Shown piece after piece: positions 11,086 to 22,703 of a DNA stretch of 64,000 bases; position 1 is the stretch's first letter; each line of letters starts with the position of its first letter. The notes beneath the pieces are model-generated. The model was not told the origin of the DNA. It made no database searches and saw only the letters and a list, made by a program, of their open reading frames with translations. Location: positions 194,114,134 through 194,178,133 of the forward strand of contig OZ024743.1 of the NCBI GenBank assembly GCA_964016885.1. The letters run 5' to 3'. A program made the position numbers and the translations under genes. The stretch comes from Eledone cirrhosa (Eukaryota; Mollusca; Cephalopoda; Octopoda; Eledonidae).

Positions 11086-11849
11086 ACTTCCTCTTCTTTC
11101 TCCTTCAGACTTGGACAAAGGAGGGCTCCACCAGGTTTTAGATATGCAAGACACGCCGTATATCACTGCGTATGTTTTAAAATAAATAAATGTTTTAAGA
11201 AATTGGCAGCCAACATTTCCCAAGGAAATTAGTAGCCAATATATGTTAAGATTTCTGTCGCGTTTACTGAAACAAATATGGATAAGATTTCCCAAAGGAG
11301 ACGAAATCAACCAAGAGCTGAAAATTGTGTCACACTTTTCACAGTAATTTCTTTGACAATATAAGAGTGTATAATCCACAGCAATATCCTAAAGTATGGC
11401 TGTTACAGAGATTACCAAACATAGCCAGCATGAAAATAGTTTGTCATGTGTAACACAGCTCGTATTTTTCGACAACAACTTGTCAGAATCACAAACTTAA
11501 GACCGGCTGTAAGTATACATTGGAATTTCTAAATCATTTAACAAGATTATGCCTAAAGACGCCACCTGAAAACGAGGAATGAAAAAAAAAGCAAAATAAT
11601 TGCATACGAACTTGGTTTATCTTCAAAAATAAATTGGTTTTAAGATCGTAAACAAATAATTAGTTTTTATTCCACATGTTTAGTTTGTTTAGGATCAACT
11701 ACATAGTTTATACCTCCAAAGACTTACTACCTAATGTCCTTATAGGAGTGGATATCGACTGTCGCATTGAGTTAATCAACAATTTAAGATCACCTGAGGC
11801 AATTACACCCTAATGAAAAGTTGTCTGTTTTCATTGGTATATCAGATCG
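11086..11849. other. Unassigned, no gene seen
   Basis: The minus-strand 104-codon frame at 11065-11379 has no family motif and average AT-rich composition. Confidence 0.5.
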
Positions 11850-12070
11850 ATGGATTGACAAAGTTGTTAGAGCGTCAGAAAAAATGCTTAGCAGCATATA
11901 TTTATGGCACTTTGCATTCTGAGTTCATATCCCGTTGAGTGCAACTTTGTCTTTCATTTTTCCGAGGCCGATAAAATAAAGTACGAGGCACGTACTGGCT
12001 CCAATGTAAACGACATTTCGATCCCCCTACACAAATTGTTGACCTTATGCTTATATTAGAAATCTTTCTA
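11850..12070 (+). mobile_element. tRNA-derived SINE
   Basis: Head GATGGATTGACAAAGTTGTTAGAGCG, B box GAGTTCATATCCCGTTGAG, body CCGAGGCCGATAAAATAAAG, and the distal segment ending 'AATTGTTGACCTTATGC'. Confidence 0.75.
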
Positions 12071-12373
12071 GCTGGCACATGAATCTAATATGCACTTCTG
12101 ATTAACTTGTCTCACCTCCTCCCGTACATGTATCCATATGTGTGTTATCTAGAAGATTATATATAAATATATAAATATAGGTAATGTTATCTAGAATTTT
12201 AAATTTAGAGAAAAATTCCATAGAAATTATACAGAAAATCTTCAATATATGTTATAATTATTGAAAACAAAATTTTCAAATTTTCTTAAGATAAAATCAC
12301 TAAGAAAGAACAAAAGATATTTTTGCCTGATTTAGTTCAACATTTCTATATATATTTTTACAAATGAACATAT

Positions 12374-13185
12374 GATAGGGATAAATACTGATACAAGTAT
12401 ACATGTGTTTGCATTGCAAATGACCAACTTAGCTAGATTGAAAAAATACTAATTAAAATAACACGGTTTGCCTGTCTCGATTTAAAATAATAAATCAATA
12501 AAAACAAACCTATATTGGCAATAACTGTGATTTTAAATTTTAATTGCAATGCAAACACATGTATACTTGTATCAGTGTTTATCCCTATCATATATTCATT
12601 TGTATTACACGGTTCAGAAATATTCCTTTCTTTGAGCTATTTAATTGTAAAAGACTATTTGAGTTTATAACTCTATATATAATATTCTCGGCTCCATACG
12701 TGAGCTAATTTTTAGTCCCATAAAACCGGCTGCTATTTTTAGCGGCACGTGTATGAGACAAGCTAGGCGCTGTGACACATGTGCGTTCAACAACACATTT
12801 CTCTCAGTCTTCTTAAGTATTTTGAAGTGAAACTTACCAATTTCTGGATACCCGCCGAAGAGCACATGAATAGGAACTTTCACTTAATTGTTGCGAAACA
12901 AATTTAAAATTTAAAATTTGTCCAGGTATCACGGTTATTGCCAATATAGGTTTGTTTTTATTGATTTATTATTTTAAATCGAGACAGGCAAACCGTATTA
13001 TTTTAATTAGTATTTTTCAACTAGCTAACTTGGTCATTTGCAATGCAAACACATGTATACTTGTATCAGTGTTTATCCCTATCATATATTCATTTGTATT
13101 ACACGGCTCAGAAATATTCCTTTCTTTGAGCTATTTAATTTTAAAAGACTATTTGAGTTTATAACTCTATATATAATATATATAT
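12374..13185. repeat. Foldback with direct and inverted copies
   Basis: Segment 12374-12530 is the reverse complement of about 12932-13080 (sharing TATACATGTGTTTGCATTGC and CGAGACAGGCAAACCG). Segment 12542-12690 is a direct copy of 13036-13180 (CATGTATACTTGTATCAG to TTGAGTTTATAACTC). The middle (12690-12930) is single copy. This suggests a foldback element with an internal rearrangement. No protein motif was seen. Confidence 0.8.
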
Positions 13186-13213
13186 TTTTATATGAATATC
13201 TATTTCCTATGAT

Positions 13214-13500
13214 TGTGAAGGCGCGTGGCTTAGTGTCTAGAGGTTAAGATTTTCGGCGTACGATTGCAAGGTCGATCGTTCGATTCCCCGCAGCGTGTTA
13301 TGTCCTTCAGCAAGACACTATATTTCCTGTTCCTCTAGTTCACCCAACTACAAAAAATGAGTTGTACTTCAAATGACTAGCTTTGTCACGTCGAAACTCC
13401 TTTATCGCTCAGCCACTTGCTTTCACGTTAATTTCACGAGCAAGCTGTTTCGTTGGTCATACAAAAGTATCACTTGCTGTCGGAACCGATGGAGTGTTTA
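13214..13500 (+). mobile_element. tRNA-derived SINE with cephalopod central region
   Basis: The head reads GCGCGTGGCTTAGTGTCTAG (A box) and GGTCGATCGTTCGATTCCCC (B box). Then comes TCCTTCAGCAAGACACTATA, an AATGAGTTGTACTTC stretch and the segment TTTCACGTTAATTTCACGAG-CAAGCTGTT. I recall this last segment as the conserved central region of cephalopod 'Ceph' SINEs. It differs from the more numerous SINE family here in both head and body. It is the best taxonomic clue in the window. Confidence 0.8.
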
Positions 13501-13569
13501 ACACACACACACACCTTTTCTCATATGTATTTAAACTGGAGGTAATCTGTAGGTCATTATTTAACAAGG

Positions 13570-13775
13570 ATTAGTATCGGTAAAGCGTCGTATACCATGC
13601 TTTGTTATGGCCCTTTACGATCTGAGTTGAAATCTCGCCGAGGTTAGCTTTGCTTTTCATCCTCACGTGGTCGATAAAATAAAGTACCAGTAACTGACTG
13701 GATCGATTTAATCGACATGTCCCCCTTCCCTCAAATTATTGGTTTTGTGCCAAATGTAGAAACTATTATTTAACA
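13570..13775 (+). mobile_element. tRNA-derived SINE
   Basis: The head is partly lost (AGTATCGGTAAAGCGTCG). The B box is 'GAGTTGAAATCTCGCCGAGG', followed by the full GGTCGATAAAATAAAGTACC body, the TCGATTTAATCGACATG segment and the tail TTGGTTTTGTGCC. Confidence 0.8.
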
Positions 13776-14035
13776 TTGGTTTTAAAACATTATTTCAGCA
13801 CTCATTAGAAATAATTCACTAAGAATAATGAAGTACGCACACACACACGCCCCCCCCCCCCACACTTCTATTAGAATGGCCTCGTCTACGTAAAAGTGCA
13901 AAACTGATCCAACTGGCCGCACTGAATGCAAATATTTTGATTTGTGATTAAAAATTAGCTTAACGGGATTTAACGTAAAATAATTTTTTAAATGGCAAAA
14001 TCAACGCATTATTTCAATTAAATATTAATTAAATA
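13776..14035. other. Spacer with a CA/C-rich patch
   Basis: A short CA run and a C homopolymer lie at about 13836-13862; nothing else is seen. Confidence 0.5.
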
Positions 14036-14235
14036 AGGGCGGTGGATTGGCAGTATCGGTAGAGGGTCGGACGCCATGCATCGACACATTGAGTTACGGC
14101 CCTTGCCATTCTGAGTTCAAATCCCGCCGAGGTTAACTTTGCCTTTCATCCTTACGAGGTCGATCAAATAAAGTACCAGTAATACACTGGGTAATTGCTG
14201 GCCTTGTGCCTAAAGTAGAAACAATTATTTCAATT
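14036..14235 (+). mobile_element. tRNA-derived SINE, best-preserved copy
   Basis: This copy shows the whole family layout. The head is GGGCGGTGGATTGGCAGTAT, with the A-box-like segment in CGGTAGAGGGTCGGACGCCA. The B box is GAGTTCAAATCCCGCCGAGG. The body is TTTGCCTTTCATCCTTACGA then GGTCGATCAAATAAAGTACC. The tail is TTGCTGGCCTTGTGCC followed by AGTAGAAACAATT. RNA polymerase III transcription from the A and B boxes is expected for such elements, which need a partner LINE to move. About 22 other copies in the window match parts of this layout. Confidence 0.85.
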
Positions 14236-14394
14236 AAATATAATTAATTTAATTATAGCGATAAAAGTGGCTGGAAATATACTGCAAATATTAACCATGC
14301 TGATGATCAGATTTCAATTCTTTCTGAAATGTGGTTTTACTTTCCTTGACAAAAATACAAATAACAATTATTTCAAACACAGGCGAAAGGCCGT

Positions 14395-14590
14395 GAACTT
14401 TTTTGGGGGGAGAGGAAAATCGATTAAAGTAACTCCGGTACATGATTAGTACTTTATTTCATCGACCCCGGAAGGATGAACGGTGATGTTGGCCTTGGCA
14501 GGATTTGAACTCAGGAGGTAAAGAGACATAACCAAACATTCGGAAAGAATTTTGTCCGTAATTTAACGATTCTTCCAAATCACAATTTTT
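14395..14590 (-). mobile_element. tRNA-derived SINE
   Basis: The minus strand has the B box 'GAGTTCAAATCCTGCCAAGG', the body with GGTCGATGAAATAAAGTACT and a damaged head near AAATTACGGACAAAATTCTT. Confidence 0.75.
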
Positions 14591-14639
14591 TAATACAAAT
14601 AACATAATAAACCTGCCCATTCACTAAATGAAGCATAAT

Positions 14640-15060
14640 GACTGTGTGTCCTTCATGTCATTTCATCCGATGTTCTAATAACTCTGCCAATTCACCGCCT
14701 ATTACATTAGCTTTAATAAAGCAACATTGTTTAGTAGAAGATGTGGCACATCAAATATATTTGCGAACTTATACTCATGCATGGTCCTGTAACACCTTTG
14801 GAGTCGTAGCGGCGCCGTATTTACATACGGCGTTCCTAGGGTTTTTAAAACCTGGCGTAGCCCATCTCTACCCCCATGTCTGAATACAGCAGATTTCTTC
14901 CTGAGAATGGAAGTGAGAAGGAGATACAGAGGAAGAATCGACTCCAATACTTGACTGGTACTAATTTATCGACCTCGAATGGATAAAAGGCAAAGTTGAT
15001 TTCGGTAGAATTTGTACTCAGAGAGCTTTTCTGACGACTCTGCCAATTCGCCGACTTATA
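14640..15060 (-). mobile_element. Extended tRNA-derived SINE
   Basis: The minus strand begins with the head GTCGGCGAATTGGCAGAGTC at 15060 and runs through the CGATAAATTAGTACCAGTC body and a GAGTCGATTCTTCCTC junction into a distal part ending near 14640. The distal part (AGGAAGAAATCTGCTGTATT, then GGCGCCGCTACGACTCC) is also seen at 56.38-56.75 kb and, more decayed, near 4.0 kb. This indicates a longer subfamily with its own 3' region. Confidence 0.7.
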
Positions 15061-15097
15061 ATGACTATATAGGAAACTATTATTATAGCAATGAACA

Positions 15098-15315
15098 GGG
15101 CGGTGAATTGGCAGAATCGTTATAGCATTAAACGAATGCTTAACGTTATGTGATACGGCTTTTTATGTTATGATTTGAAATATCGGCAATGTTATCTTTG
15201 CCTTTTCTCCCCCCGGGACTTATAAAAAGTACCAGTTAAGTACTGGGGTCAATATAATCGACTTTCCCATTCCCTTTAAATTACTGGTCTTATGCCATAA
15301 CTAGAAACAATTATA
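15098..15315 (+). mobile_element. tRNA-derived SINE
   Basis: Head GGGCGGTGAATTGGCAGAATC, a diverged B box (ATTTGAAATATCGGCAATG), body with AAAAAGTACCAGTTAAGTAC and tail ACTGGTCTTATGCCATAA. Confidence 0.75.
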
Positions 15316-15324
15316 TTCATGAAA

Positions 15325-15545
15325 TGGGCGGTAATTTACAGAACCGTCATAACGTAGGATAAATGCTTAGTATCTTGTTACAACCATTTGTTTTAAGACT
15401 TGAAATACCGCCGAGGTTAATCTTGCTTTTCATCCTTCCGGAGTCGATTAAATATGGTACAAATCAAGGACAGGGTCGAATCAACCGACTTTTCCCTCCC
15501 CCAAATTGCTGGTCTTGTGTCTATGCTAGAAACAATTATTATATC
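15325..15545 (+). mobile_element. tRNA-derived SINE
   Basis: It begins GGGCGGTAATTTACAGAACC only about 10 bp after the preceding copy ends. The B box is 'ACTTGAAATACCGCCGAGG' and the tail is TTGCTGGTCTTGTGTC. Confidence 0.75.
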
Positions 15546-15744
15546 AACGAAAGGTTTGCTGGATGGTAGGTTGGTAGAAAGCTGGGGAAAAGATCTTTCT
15601 GGCTTATGATTATAATCCCTTATATTCTGGGGTCAAATCTCGAAGCGCACAACTTTTAATACCACATACACCGTAATGAATTATGACACTGAACCATATT
15701 TTGTGGCATGTGCCTCTCTTAAAATTATTGTTTAACAATAACAT

Positions 15745-15970
15745 AGAGCGGTGGATTGGCAGAATCGTTAGAGCTTCGGAGAAAATGCTTAGTGGCATTT
15801 AGTTATGTTTCTTTCTACGTTTTGCGTTCAAATCCGGCCGGTGTCAATTGTACCTTTCATCATTCCGGGGTCAAAAACATAAAATACCAGTCACGTTCAG
15901 GGTTCAATATAAACAAATTTTCCATCCCCTCAAAGCTACTGGCCTTATTCTTAAATTAGAAATCATTATA
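15745..15970 (+). mobile_element. tRNA-derived SINE
   Basis: Head AGAGCGGTGGATTGGCAGAA, then GTTAGAGCTTCGGAGAAAAT, B box GCGTTCAAATCCGGCCGG, body TTCATCATTCCGGGGTC. The tail reads ACTGGCCTTATTC. Confidence 0.75.
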
Positions 15971-16261
15971 ACAATGAAATGATTGTTACAATTTCGCGTG
16001 AGAAGAGAACCACAAAAGAGGATTGTTACATTTGTCCCTTCTTTTCTCGCTAATTCGAATCCCTTCAAATCATGTTGTGTTTTTCAGCACTTTATTGGTG
16101 CTGTTTAAACAATTTATACATGAAAAAAATATGGAATATGTTTATTCCAACACACCATGTATAGACTCCAGAAACAATAGAGGCAATGTACCTGATTTAT
16201 TCGATTATATATATATATATCTTCACAATCTCTTTTTTTAAGTTTAGATTTTAAAGTTTTA

Positions 16262-16560
16262 AGATAAAACATTACAGTGGACAGGGTAGTTCAATGGTAA
16301 AGTGGTCGGCCCATGGCCGCAAATCGCGAGATTGTACCTCGATCCCGGCAGTTACTCGGTGATGGAGGTAGCACAGAGACAACATGCGTCTGATTGGTAG
16401 GAGCACTCAGAAACAACTGCGTAATCTGGGTTGACTGTGGGTCGTTTCCGGTTAAGTTTGGCGCCAAACGCGAGCTTTGGTGTACAGACGACATCCTGGG
16501 AAAAATGTTCGGTTGTCAGAGCTTTTCGGTTTTCGGAATTTCGCAAAAAATATTGTGAAC
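16262..16560 (+). mobile_element. tRNA-derived SINE, separate family
   Basis: The segment GGGTAGTTCAATGGTAAAGT resembles a tRNA 5' half with an A box. After CGGCCCATGGCCGCAAATCG, TACCTCGATCCCGGCAG stands at the B-box place. The ~200 bp that follow match neither SINE family above. It ends at a (TA)n tract. A tRNA pseudogene with unrelated flank is an alternative. Confidence 0.55.
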
Positions 16561-16562
<2 letters not shown>

Positions 16563-16597
<35 letters not shown>

Positions 16598-16797
16598 CAT
16601 ACATACATACACGTACACACACAAATATATATATATATATATGTGTGTGTATAAGTGGGGAACAGCACTTCTGTATGCGTGTTATATTAAAAAAAATGAC
16701 TGTGCTCAAGTTTTATTTCTTTCATTAAGGAATTATCGTGTTTTTTAGTCTATTTTATATATATTATACACACATGCCTCTCCTCTATCTCTTTTTC

Positions 16798-16835
<38 letters not shown>

Positions 16836-16860
16836 ATATATATATATATGTCCCCCTGAA
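16563..16860. repeat. TA, CATA and CT microsatellites
   Basis: A (TA)n then CATA run at 16563-16615, a short TA/TG run to 16650, a (CT)n tract near 16803-16830, followed by TA. The sequence between is T-rich. Confidence 0.85.
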
Positions 16861-18050
16861 CATGCCCCCCCCCCCACAATAATTATATTTTTCTCCACAA
16901 ACTACCAAATCACACATCTGTTTGTATATAATATATATTATATGTACATATATATAAAAGTAAAAGAAGCTAATGAAATTAATATAGCCCGAGAGTAAAG
17001 TAGAAGGACATTCACAGAAGTTGCCGCGCAGAATTGCTGAACCCGAAACCACGTGGTTGGTGTAAATCAAAAGATGAATATACCCCTTTAACATCAAAGA
17101 AACATTAATCTCCATAATAAAAAAAGAAAATGGTATTCTTTGTCCAGTCAATGTGTGATCGAAATGCTTCCTGTTCAGGGTTTGATGTTATTTCTCATAA
17201 ATGCTACTGGCAGATATATAGCCATTAGAGAAGCTACACTCCATGGCTGAAATATATATGAAAAAACACATAAATAAATATGCCAACTTGTGTATTCGTT
17301 TCGTTTCAGTTAGTGTGGTAGAATAATGCCTTTATCATCCGATGTTTAATATGTATATAACGAAATATGTACTCTGTGTTCCGATCAAAACGCTTTTTCG
17401 ACTACTTCCTCGAATACTTCTGTATTCAATTGTAAATGCAAAGCGTTGACATTTATATTCACTGACTAATATTCTTATTTATTAGGGGTAATAATTAATG
17501 TTAGAATTAGAATATGTGCGAATAATCAGCCAATTAGCAAAGAGTAACTGCTTTTCCGTTTTTACATCGCTGTGTTTAGGAAAATATAACACGTTACCTT
17601 CATTGTTTTTTTTTTATTTCTATTTTGCAAAATACCGATTTCCTTCGGGTAAAGATCACTTTTATTAAACGATCGTTTGGCGATTTCTCGCCAACTTTGA
17701 TCTTTATTTTGACTTTTGTAAATTTGGATGATTTTCAACAACACCAGCTTTTGTTAATATGATAATTGAACTGTGGCATAAATACCTTTCGTATAAGTAC
17801 TCAGTAAAAATCATTGATTATATTGGCAGTAAGTGAAATGTATCGACCAAATAGTTGATCGTTCATATAATTGCTTTTGGGACTGACATAGCAGAAACAA
17901 GTTATGTGTTGGCAACGGATACTAGGAATTTAAATTTTGCAATCTGCACCAAACCTTCAAAGAATTGGGTTTTTTAAAATCTTTTAACTGAAATAACCAT
18001 AAAATACGAAGCTTTTCGAATAAGCCAGAAACTACTTAAATCTTTGAGGT
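16861..18050. other. Unassigned, no gene seen
   Basis: The sequence includes a poly-C run near 16866 and a short poly-T near 17607. The 60-codon minus frame at 17562-17744 has no recognisable family motif. Confidence 0.5.
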
Positions 18051-18051
18051 T

Positions 18052-18282
<231 letters not shown>

Positions 18283-18420
18283 GAAAAGGCTTATACAGGA
18301 CTATTACTGTTTCATTCGTATGAAATCATCAGGATTATGGTTACCACTGACTTGACTCGGGACCTACTTATCACACATACATATACATATTATTTATCTA
18401 TTTATCTACCTCTCTCCCCC

Positions 18421-18473
<53 letters not shown>

Positions 18474-18476
18474 TAC

Positions 18477-18551
<75 letters not shown>
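18421..18551. repeat. CT then TA microsatellites
   Basis: A pure (CT)n run to about 18471 is followed by a pure (TA)n run from about 18478 to 18551, which forms the left boundary of the hammerhead-bearing fragment. Confidence 0.9.
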
Positions 18552-18554
<3 letters not shown>

Positions 18555-18783
18555 CAAGGTTTAGCAAATAGAGAAAAAGTTTTAAAATGAATATTAAAAA
18601 GTTTACTGTACTTACTATATTTACCCTTACCGCGCGGTTTCAAGTCTCAAAATAAATGGATAATCCATGCGGAACAACATTGAGAAGGAGACTTTCGTTA
18701 GAGGGTTCTTCTCACTCGGAGAATATAACATTCCCGAGTTCAAATCACGAACTGGCGCCATACAGAACTGTTCCCGGATGAGA
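18552..18783. mobile_element. Hammerhead-bearing repeat fragment, copy 1
   Basis: This 230-bp segment starts TAATCAAGGTTTAGCAAATA and ends TTCCCGGATGAGAG, with (TA)n on both sides. A clear second copy lies at 63736-64000 in the same orientation. The shared core is a hammerhead-like fold on the minus strand. No protein frame is present. Its type is unknown; a Penelope-like terminal repeat or a retrozyme would fit. Confidence 0.65.
18623..18706 (-). ncRNA. Hammerhead ribozyme-like motif, mutated core
   Basis: Minus strand, 5' to 3': stem I strand ACCCU, core CUAACGA (expected CUGANGA, so one substitution), stem II strand AAGUCUC pairing with GAGACUU across ~40 nt, GAAA, stem III CCGCGCGG, cleavage dinucleotide UA, stem I strand AGGGU. 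Stem I has 5 pairs, stem II 7 and stem III 3-4. The related copy at 63.8 kb has a correct core, and the two copies differ by compensatory changes in stems I and III. The G-to-A core change should abolish cleavage here. Confidence 0.65.
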
Positions 18784-18784
18784 G

Positions 18785-18812
<28 letters not shown>
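18784..18812. repeat. TA microsatellite
   Basis: A pure (TA)n run forming the right boundary of the hammerhead-bearing fragment. Confidence 0.9.
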
Positions 18813-18815
<3 letters not shown>

Positions 18816-19169
18816 AATAGTATAGTGAATTTCGTATAAAAAATATGTCCAAATTCGGCAGAGCTCTCAGAAGATTACGCACCCACATTAAGATCTCGGT
18901 TTCCCTCTTATATACAAGATTGTTTTCTCTTTCAGACTCATATTTTCCGAAAGAAAAATTACTTACTTGTTTTGACCTTCTTTACAGATCTGCGGGAAAA
19001 TAAAATTGATGACTTGTCAGAGAAAGTTACAATGGAAAAAAGCAATCTGTACTTTTAAATTTTCTCATTGATCTGAAAGGATATGATAGCCCTAATATAT
19101 CTTAAGCATGTGTCTGTAAAACAAATGTTGCATTCGGATTGACGTTCAATTATATAAAATAAAAACAAA

Positions 19170-19170
19170 A

Positions 19171-19252
<82 letters not shown>
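19170..19252. repeat. TA microsatellite
   Basis: About 80 bp of nearly pure (TA)n with one TTT interruption. Confidence 0.9.
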
Positions 19253-20628
19253 ACTTTTTCTACTGAAACCGACGAGGAGAAAGTTATCGAAGCTCGGAGA
19301 TATCATTAATCACTTGATCCTAAGTTTTATTCCGCTTGCTCTCAAATCTAAGACGTAGCATTCTGTGCCCTTCTTTGTTGCTGACACTAATAACAAATCG
19401 AATTAAACTTGATGTAGAACAGTGGATCTTCGTTCAGCTTTCTAAGAAAAAGAATTTAGTGAGTAATTTTATTGTTGTGGTCTTTAGTTCTTCATTTGTA
19501 CTAAAACCTCGTAAGGAGTGTTCAACTAAAAGAAATATACATTTAAAAATATATATATAAAAATGAATCAATTGTACAAAACACGGATTGAATTTTTTAT
19601 AAATCCTACGGCTCCTACTCCAAATATATTGTCTGTTAAAAGTATAAAGTGTTTTCTTAGTAACCTATCTGTAATTATCAATGTAAAGAAAAATAGTTTA
19701 CAAAATGGAAGTAAGTTGAACACCTGAAAAATATAAATAGGAAGAGGGTGGATATGAAATAATGTATTACAGCGTTACGTTTTTTTATTCTATTTCATAC
19801 AGGTAGATCTAACAGTTTTCTATAGTTTCTATCGTAGTTGTTTTCCTATTGTCATTTTCCTTTTTTATTCAATCTGGTTGTTCGTTGTATTAACCTAGAG
19901 AAAATAATGCATAGATAAATCGTGACATAGAAAAACACTTCTCGAAAGAAAGCTGTTATTAAATCAAAGGACGAGAGCGATATCATGAAGACATTGTATA
20001 TTCACTAGTGAAGTTTATAGAGATTTTTTTTTAGACTGAAAAATATATTTTTATTTTAGTTTTAACGCTGACAGTTTATAGTTTTTGTTTGTTTTATGAT
20101 CTGTCTCTCTGGTTCCGACACCTTTCAAATCTGACGTTTTGCAGCTAGAGCTATTTTTATGAGTTGTTAGCTCCTTTTGAAAGGATTACTATTCACTTCC
20201 AACCTGTTGTGGTATGGATTATTTATTATCTACAACCAAAGCGTAAACTAGATACTACCCTACATAACTATTGAAATATAGCAACAGAAAGTTGCTGCTG
20301 TTATTCTGGTGGGAACTAAAGTTTCAAATACTGTAAAATCATAGATTTATTAGAACATGTTTCAATCTAAAATTATATCTGAAATGTTCTGATTCTACTC
20401 TTTGCATTGGTCTAAGAAAATAATAAAAATTGTTAATATTTTTGTGTATTTATACAGTTATGCAAACAATGTACGTAAACTAATATAAGCACTATTATAC
20501 ACATGTATAAAATAGAAATATGTATATTTGTGATATATATATGATAAGGTTAATGTTTGTTTACGTACGCCTAGGACAGTGTTTCAATCTGAAAGAAGTA
20601 TAAAGACAAACACTCATTCACACCCACT
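19253..20628. other. Unassigned, no gene seen
   Basis: AT-rich sequence with no repeat structure or coding frame that I can support. Confidence 0.5.
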
Positions 20629-20715
20629 AGTACACACACATATATGCACACACACACACACACACACACCCACACACACACACGCACACCCACCCACACC
20701 CACACACCCACACCC

Positions 20716-20780
<65 letters not shown>
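20629..20780. repeat. CA microsatellite with CCCACA variants
   Basis: (CA)n is interspersed with CCCACA and CGCACA units at 20668-20718, then pure (CA)n to about 20778. Confidence 0.95.
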
Positions 20781-20782
<2 letters not shown>

Positions 20783-22260
20783 TATATCCATAGCTGTACA
20801 AAAATGTGAGGATATTCGATGATGTTTATCTGATGATGAGAAGTTCCTTGTTTCATTTCCCACCTTTTACTGTCTCCCAGCACTGCATATTTTCCCCGTT
20901 GTCGTCGTTTCTGTTTACTGCCTGCCTTGTCCCCTTTTCGTTGCCCCTTCTAAACGTTAATACAGAGGCCTTTGGTTCTTTATTCTTTATACTAAATAAT
21001 TCCATACGATGTTCTTTAAGGCAGGTTATCCTAACCGTCACCTTTCCTCTTGACGCACCTTCTATTTCTGAACTCCTAAATTCTTTATTCCTGTAATGTG
21101 ACGATCCGGATTTTCCCCCAGTCCATGTTTTACTACATGCCATGGTAATTTCCTCCCCCAATCTCTAAAAGACTATTAAAAAAAACAAAAACAGAGTGGA
21201 AATCTCGTAGCTGTCCCTTCCATATAATTTCAAATCGCTTGAAAACGTTACTGGTACTCATCCTATCTCACAATCTAAATGACAACAAAACAACCCTTCC
21301 TCCTCACACAAAGGATTACCATGTTTACTTCAAACTGTCAGATAGTCCTCACTGAAAACCAAAGAAAATCTACTAGTGATGCACATCGTCCGAGTAAGAG
21401 AAATTAAAAATGAGTGAAGTAATATCCAGAAATACATTCAGAAATATGATCTAGACAATGAGTTTGCCTAACTTATTTAATTATTTCAAATAAACTTTTT
21501 CTCTGGTTTTAGCATCTTACGATTTCTTCCAAATTTAACAGCATAGAAATAATGTCTTTGTATTGCACAATAAACTACAAACAGTAAGATTAGTTATGTA
21601 ACTACTAAGAAAATATGTGGATGGTTTATATCAAATTCTCAGATAACATATTTTCGCAAACTACCAAAGAAATATTTAAACAAATATGAAACATGATATT
21701 TTAGTGGAGGAGAAACTGGAAGTTGTAACATTTATGTCTTTCCCAAAAGTCCGAATAGCATAACTAAAATAAAATGACTTCAATATGAATCGATCAGGAA
21801 TGCAAACTGTTTTATTGGCAGTTTGCTTGTACAGTATGGCGCTAGCCATTGTCGACAAAATTAATTGCTTTTATTTACGCATGGGGCATTGTTTCGTTTA
21901 TAACGTCTCCTACCGCATAATCAAGGTAAATTGAATGGAATGACTTTAACCAATATGTCATCGACACAAGTATATATTATAAATGTCGCAATGCCACTTG
22001 TATAGTTGTATGTTGTGAAATGAAGTTACCCTAGTGTATCACTGGTTTGTGTGACCCTTGCATGACAAAAGAAAGGGTAGACCATACTGGGAAATTGCCT
22101 GACATTACAAACCATAACCTTTATTTTCTTTTTGTTAGGCTTTCACTTGAAAGAACAAATTTCAACATTTTACTTCATTTCAAAAGTCTCATGAGTATAA
22201 GTTAGCAAATATATTTGATGTGCCACCGGTTCTACTAAACACGTTTTGCTTTATTTAAGC
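20781..22260. other. Unassigned, no gene seen
   Basis: Overlapping open frames on both strands at about 20806-21161 have no family motif. The rest is AT-rich with no recognised repeat. Confidence 0.45.
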
Positions 22261-22267
22261 TAATGAA

Positions 22268-22540
22268 ATAGGCGGTGAATTGGCGGAGTTGTTAGCACGA
22301 CAGATAAACTGACATAAAGGACACGCGGTCAAACCGCTTGAGTTGTGCCACGACGACTAGTTGCTCAGTACCTCTCAAGGCCTGAACACAGCCACTTTAA
22401 AAGAAGGAGGGATTGTCAGAAAGAGGAGGTGAGAAAGAGATATAGCGAAATAGTCGACCCTCTCTACTATCCCAGTGTCCAGTCCCGAAGTAAATTTAGC
22501 CTACTTGCAGAAGCAGTTATCAGGGTCAGACGTATGAACT
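22268..22540 (+). mobile_element. Degenerate SINE with extended distal part
   Basis: It starts AGGCGGTGAATTGGCGGAG with GTTAGCACGACAGATAA, then loses the body. The later AAAGAGATATAGCGAAATAG-TCGACCCTCTC segment resembles the distal part of the extended SINE subfamily. It is heavily diverged. Confidence 0.45.
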
Positions 22541-22654
22541 AGTGTACCTGTCCACTCCCAAAGTTGACGCTGCGAAACGTCAAAGCATCTTCTCTCTCCG
22601 AACATCCCCGTTATATATATATTGTTTCTTCAGATTACTTCACTCTATTTTCTA

Positions 22655-22656
22655 AG

Positions 22657-22700
<44 letters not shown>
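22655..22700. repeat. TA microsatellite
   Basis: A pure (TA)n run directly abutting the left arm of the perfect inverted repeat. Confidence 0.9.

Positions 22701-22703
<3 letters not shown>

Noticed and set aside
16262..16340. Functional tRNA gene
   Set aside because: The acceptor stem does not close and the B-box region is damaged; the downstream sequence looks like a SINE body.
18305..18337. Hammerhead words CUGAUGA and GAAA on the minus strand
   Set aside because: Core words are present but stem II is only about three pairs and no stem I or III can be closed; likely chance or a worn remnant.
20853..21161. 102-codon minus-strand frame with polar composition
   Set aside because: No motif and no homologous feature; overlapping frames on the opposite strand are equally long, so it is probably a chance frame.
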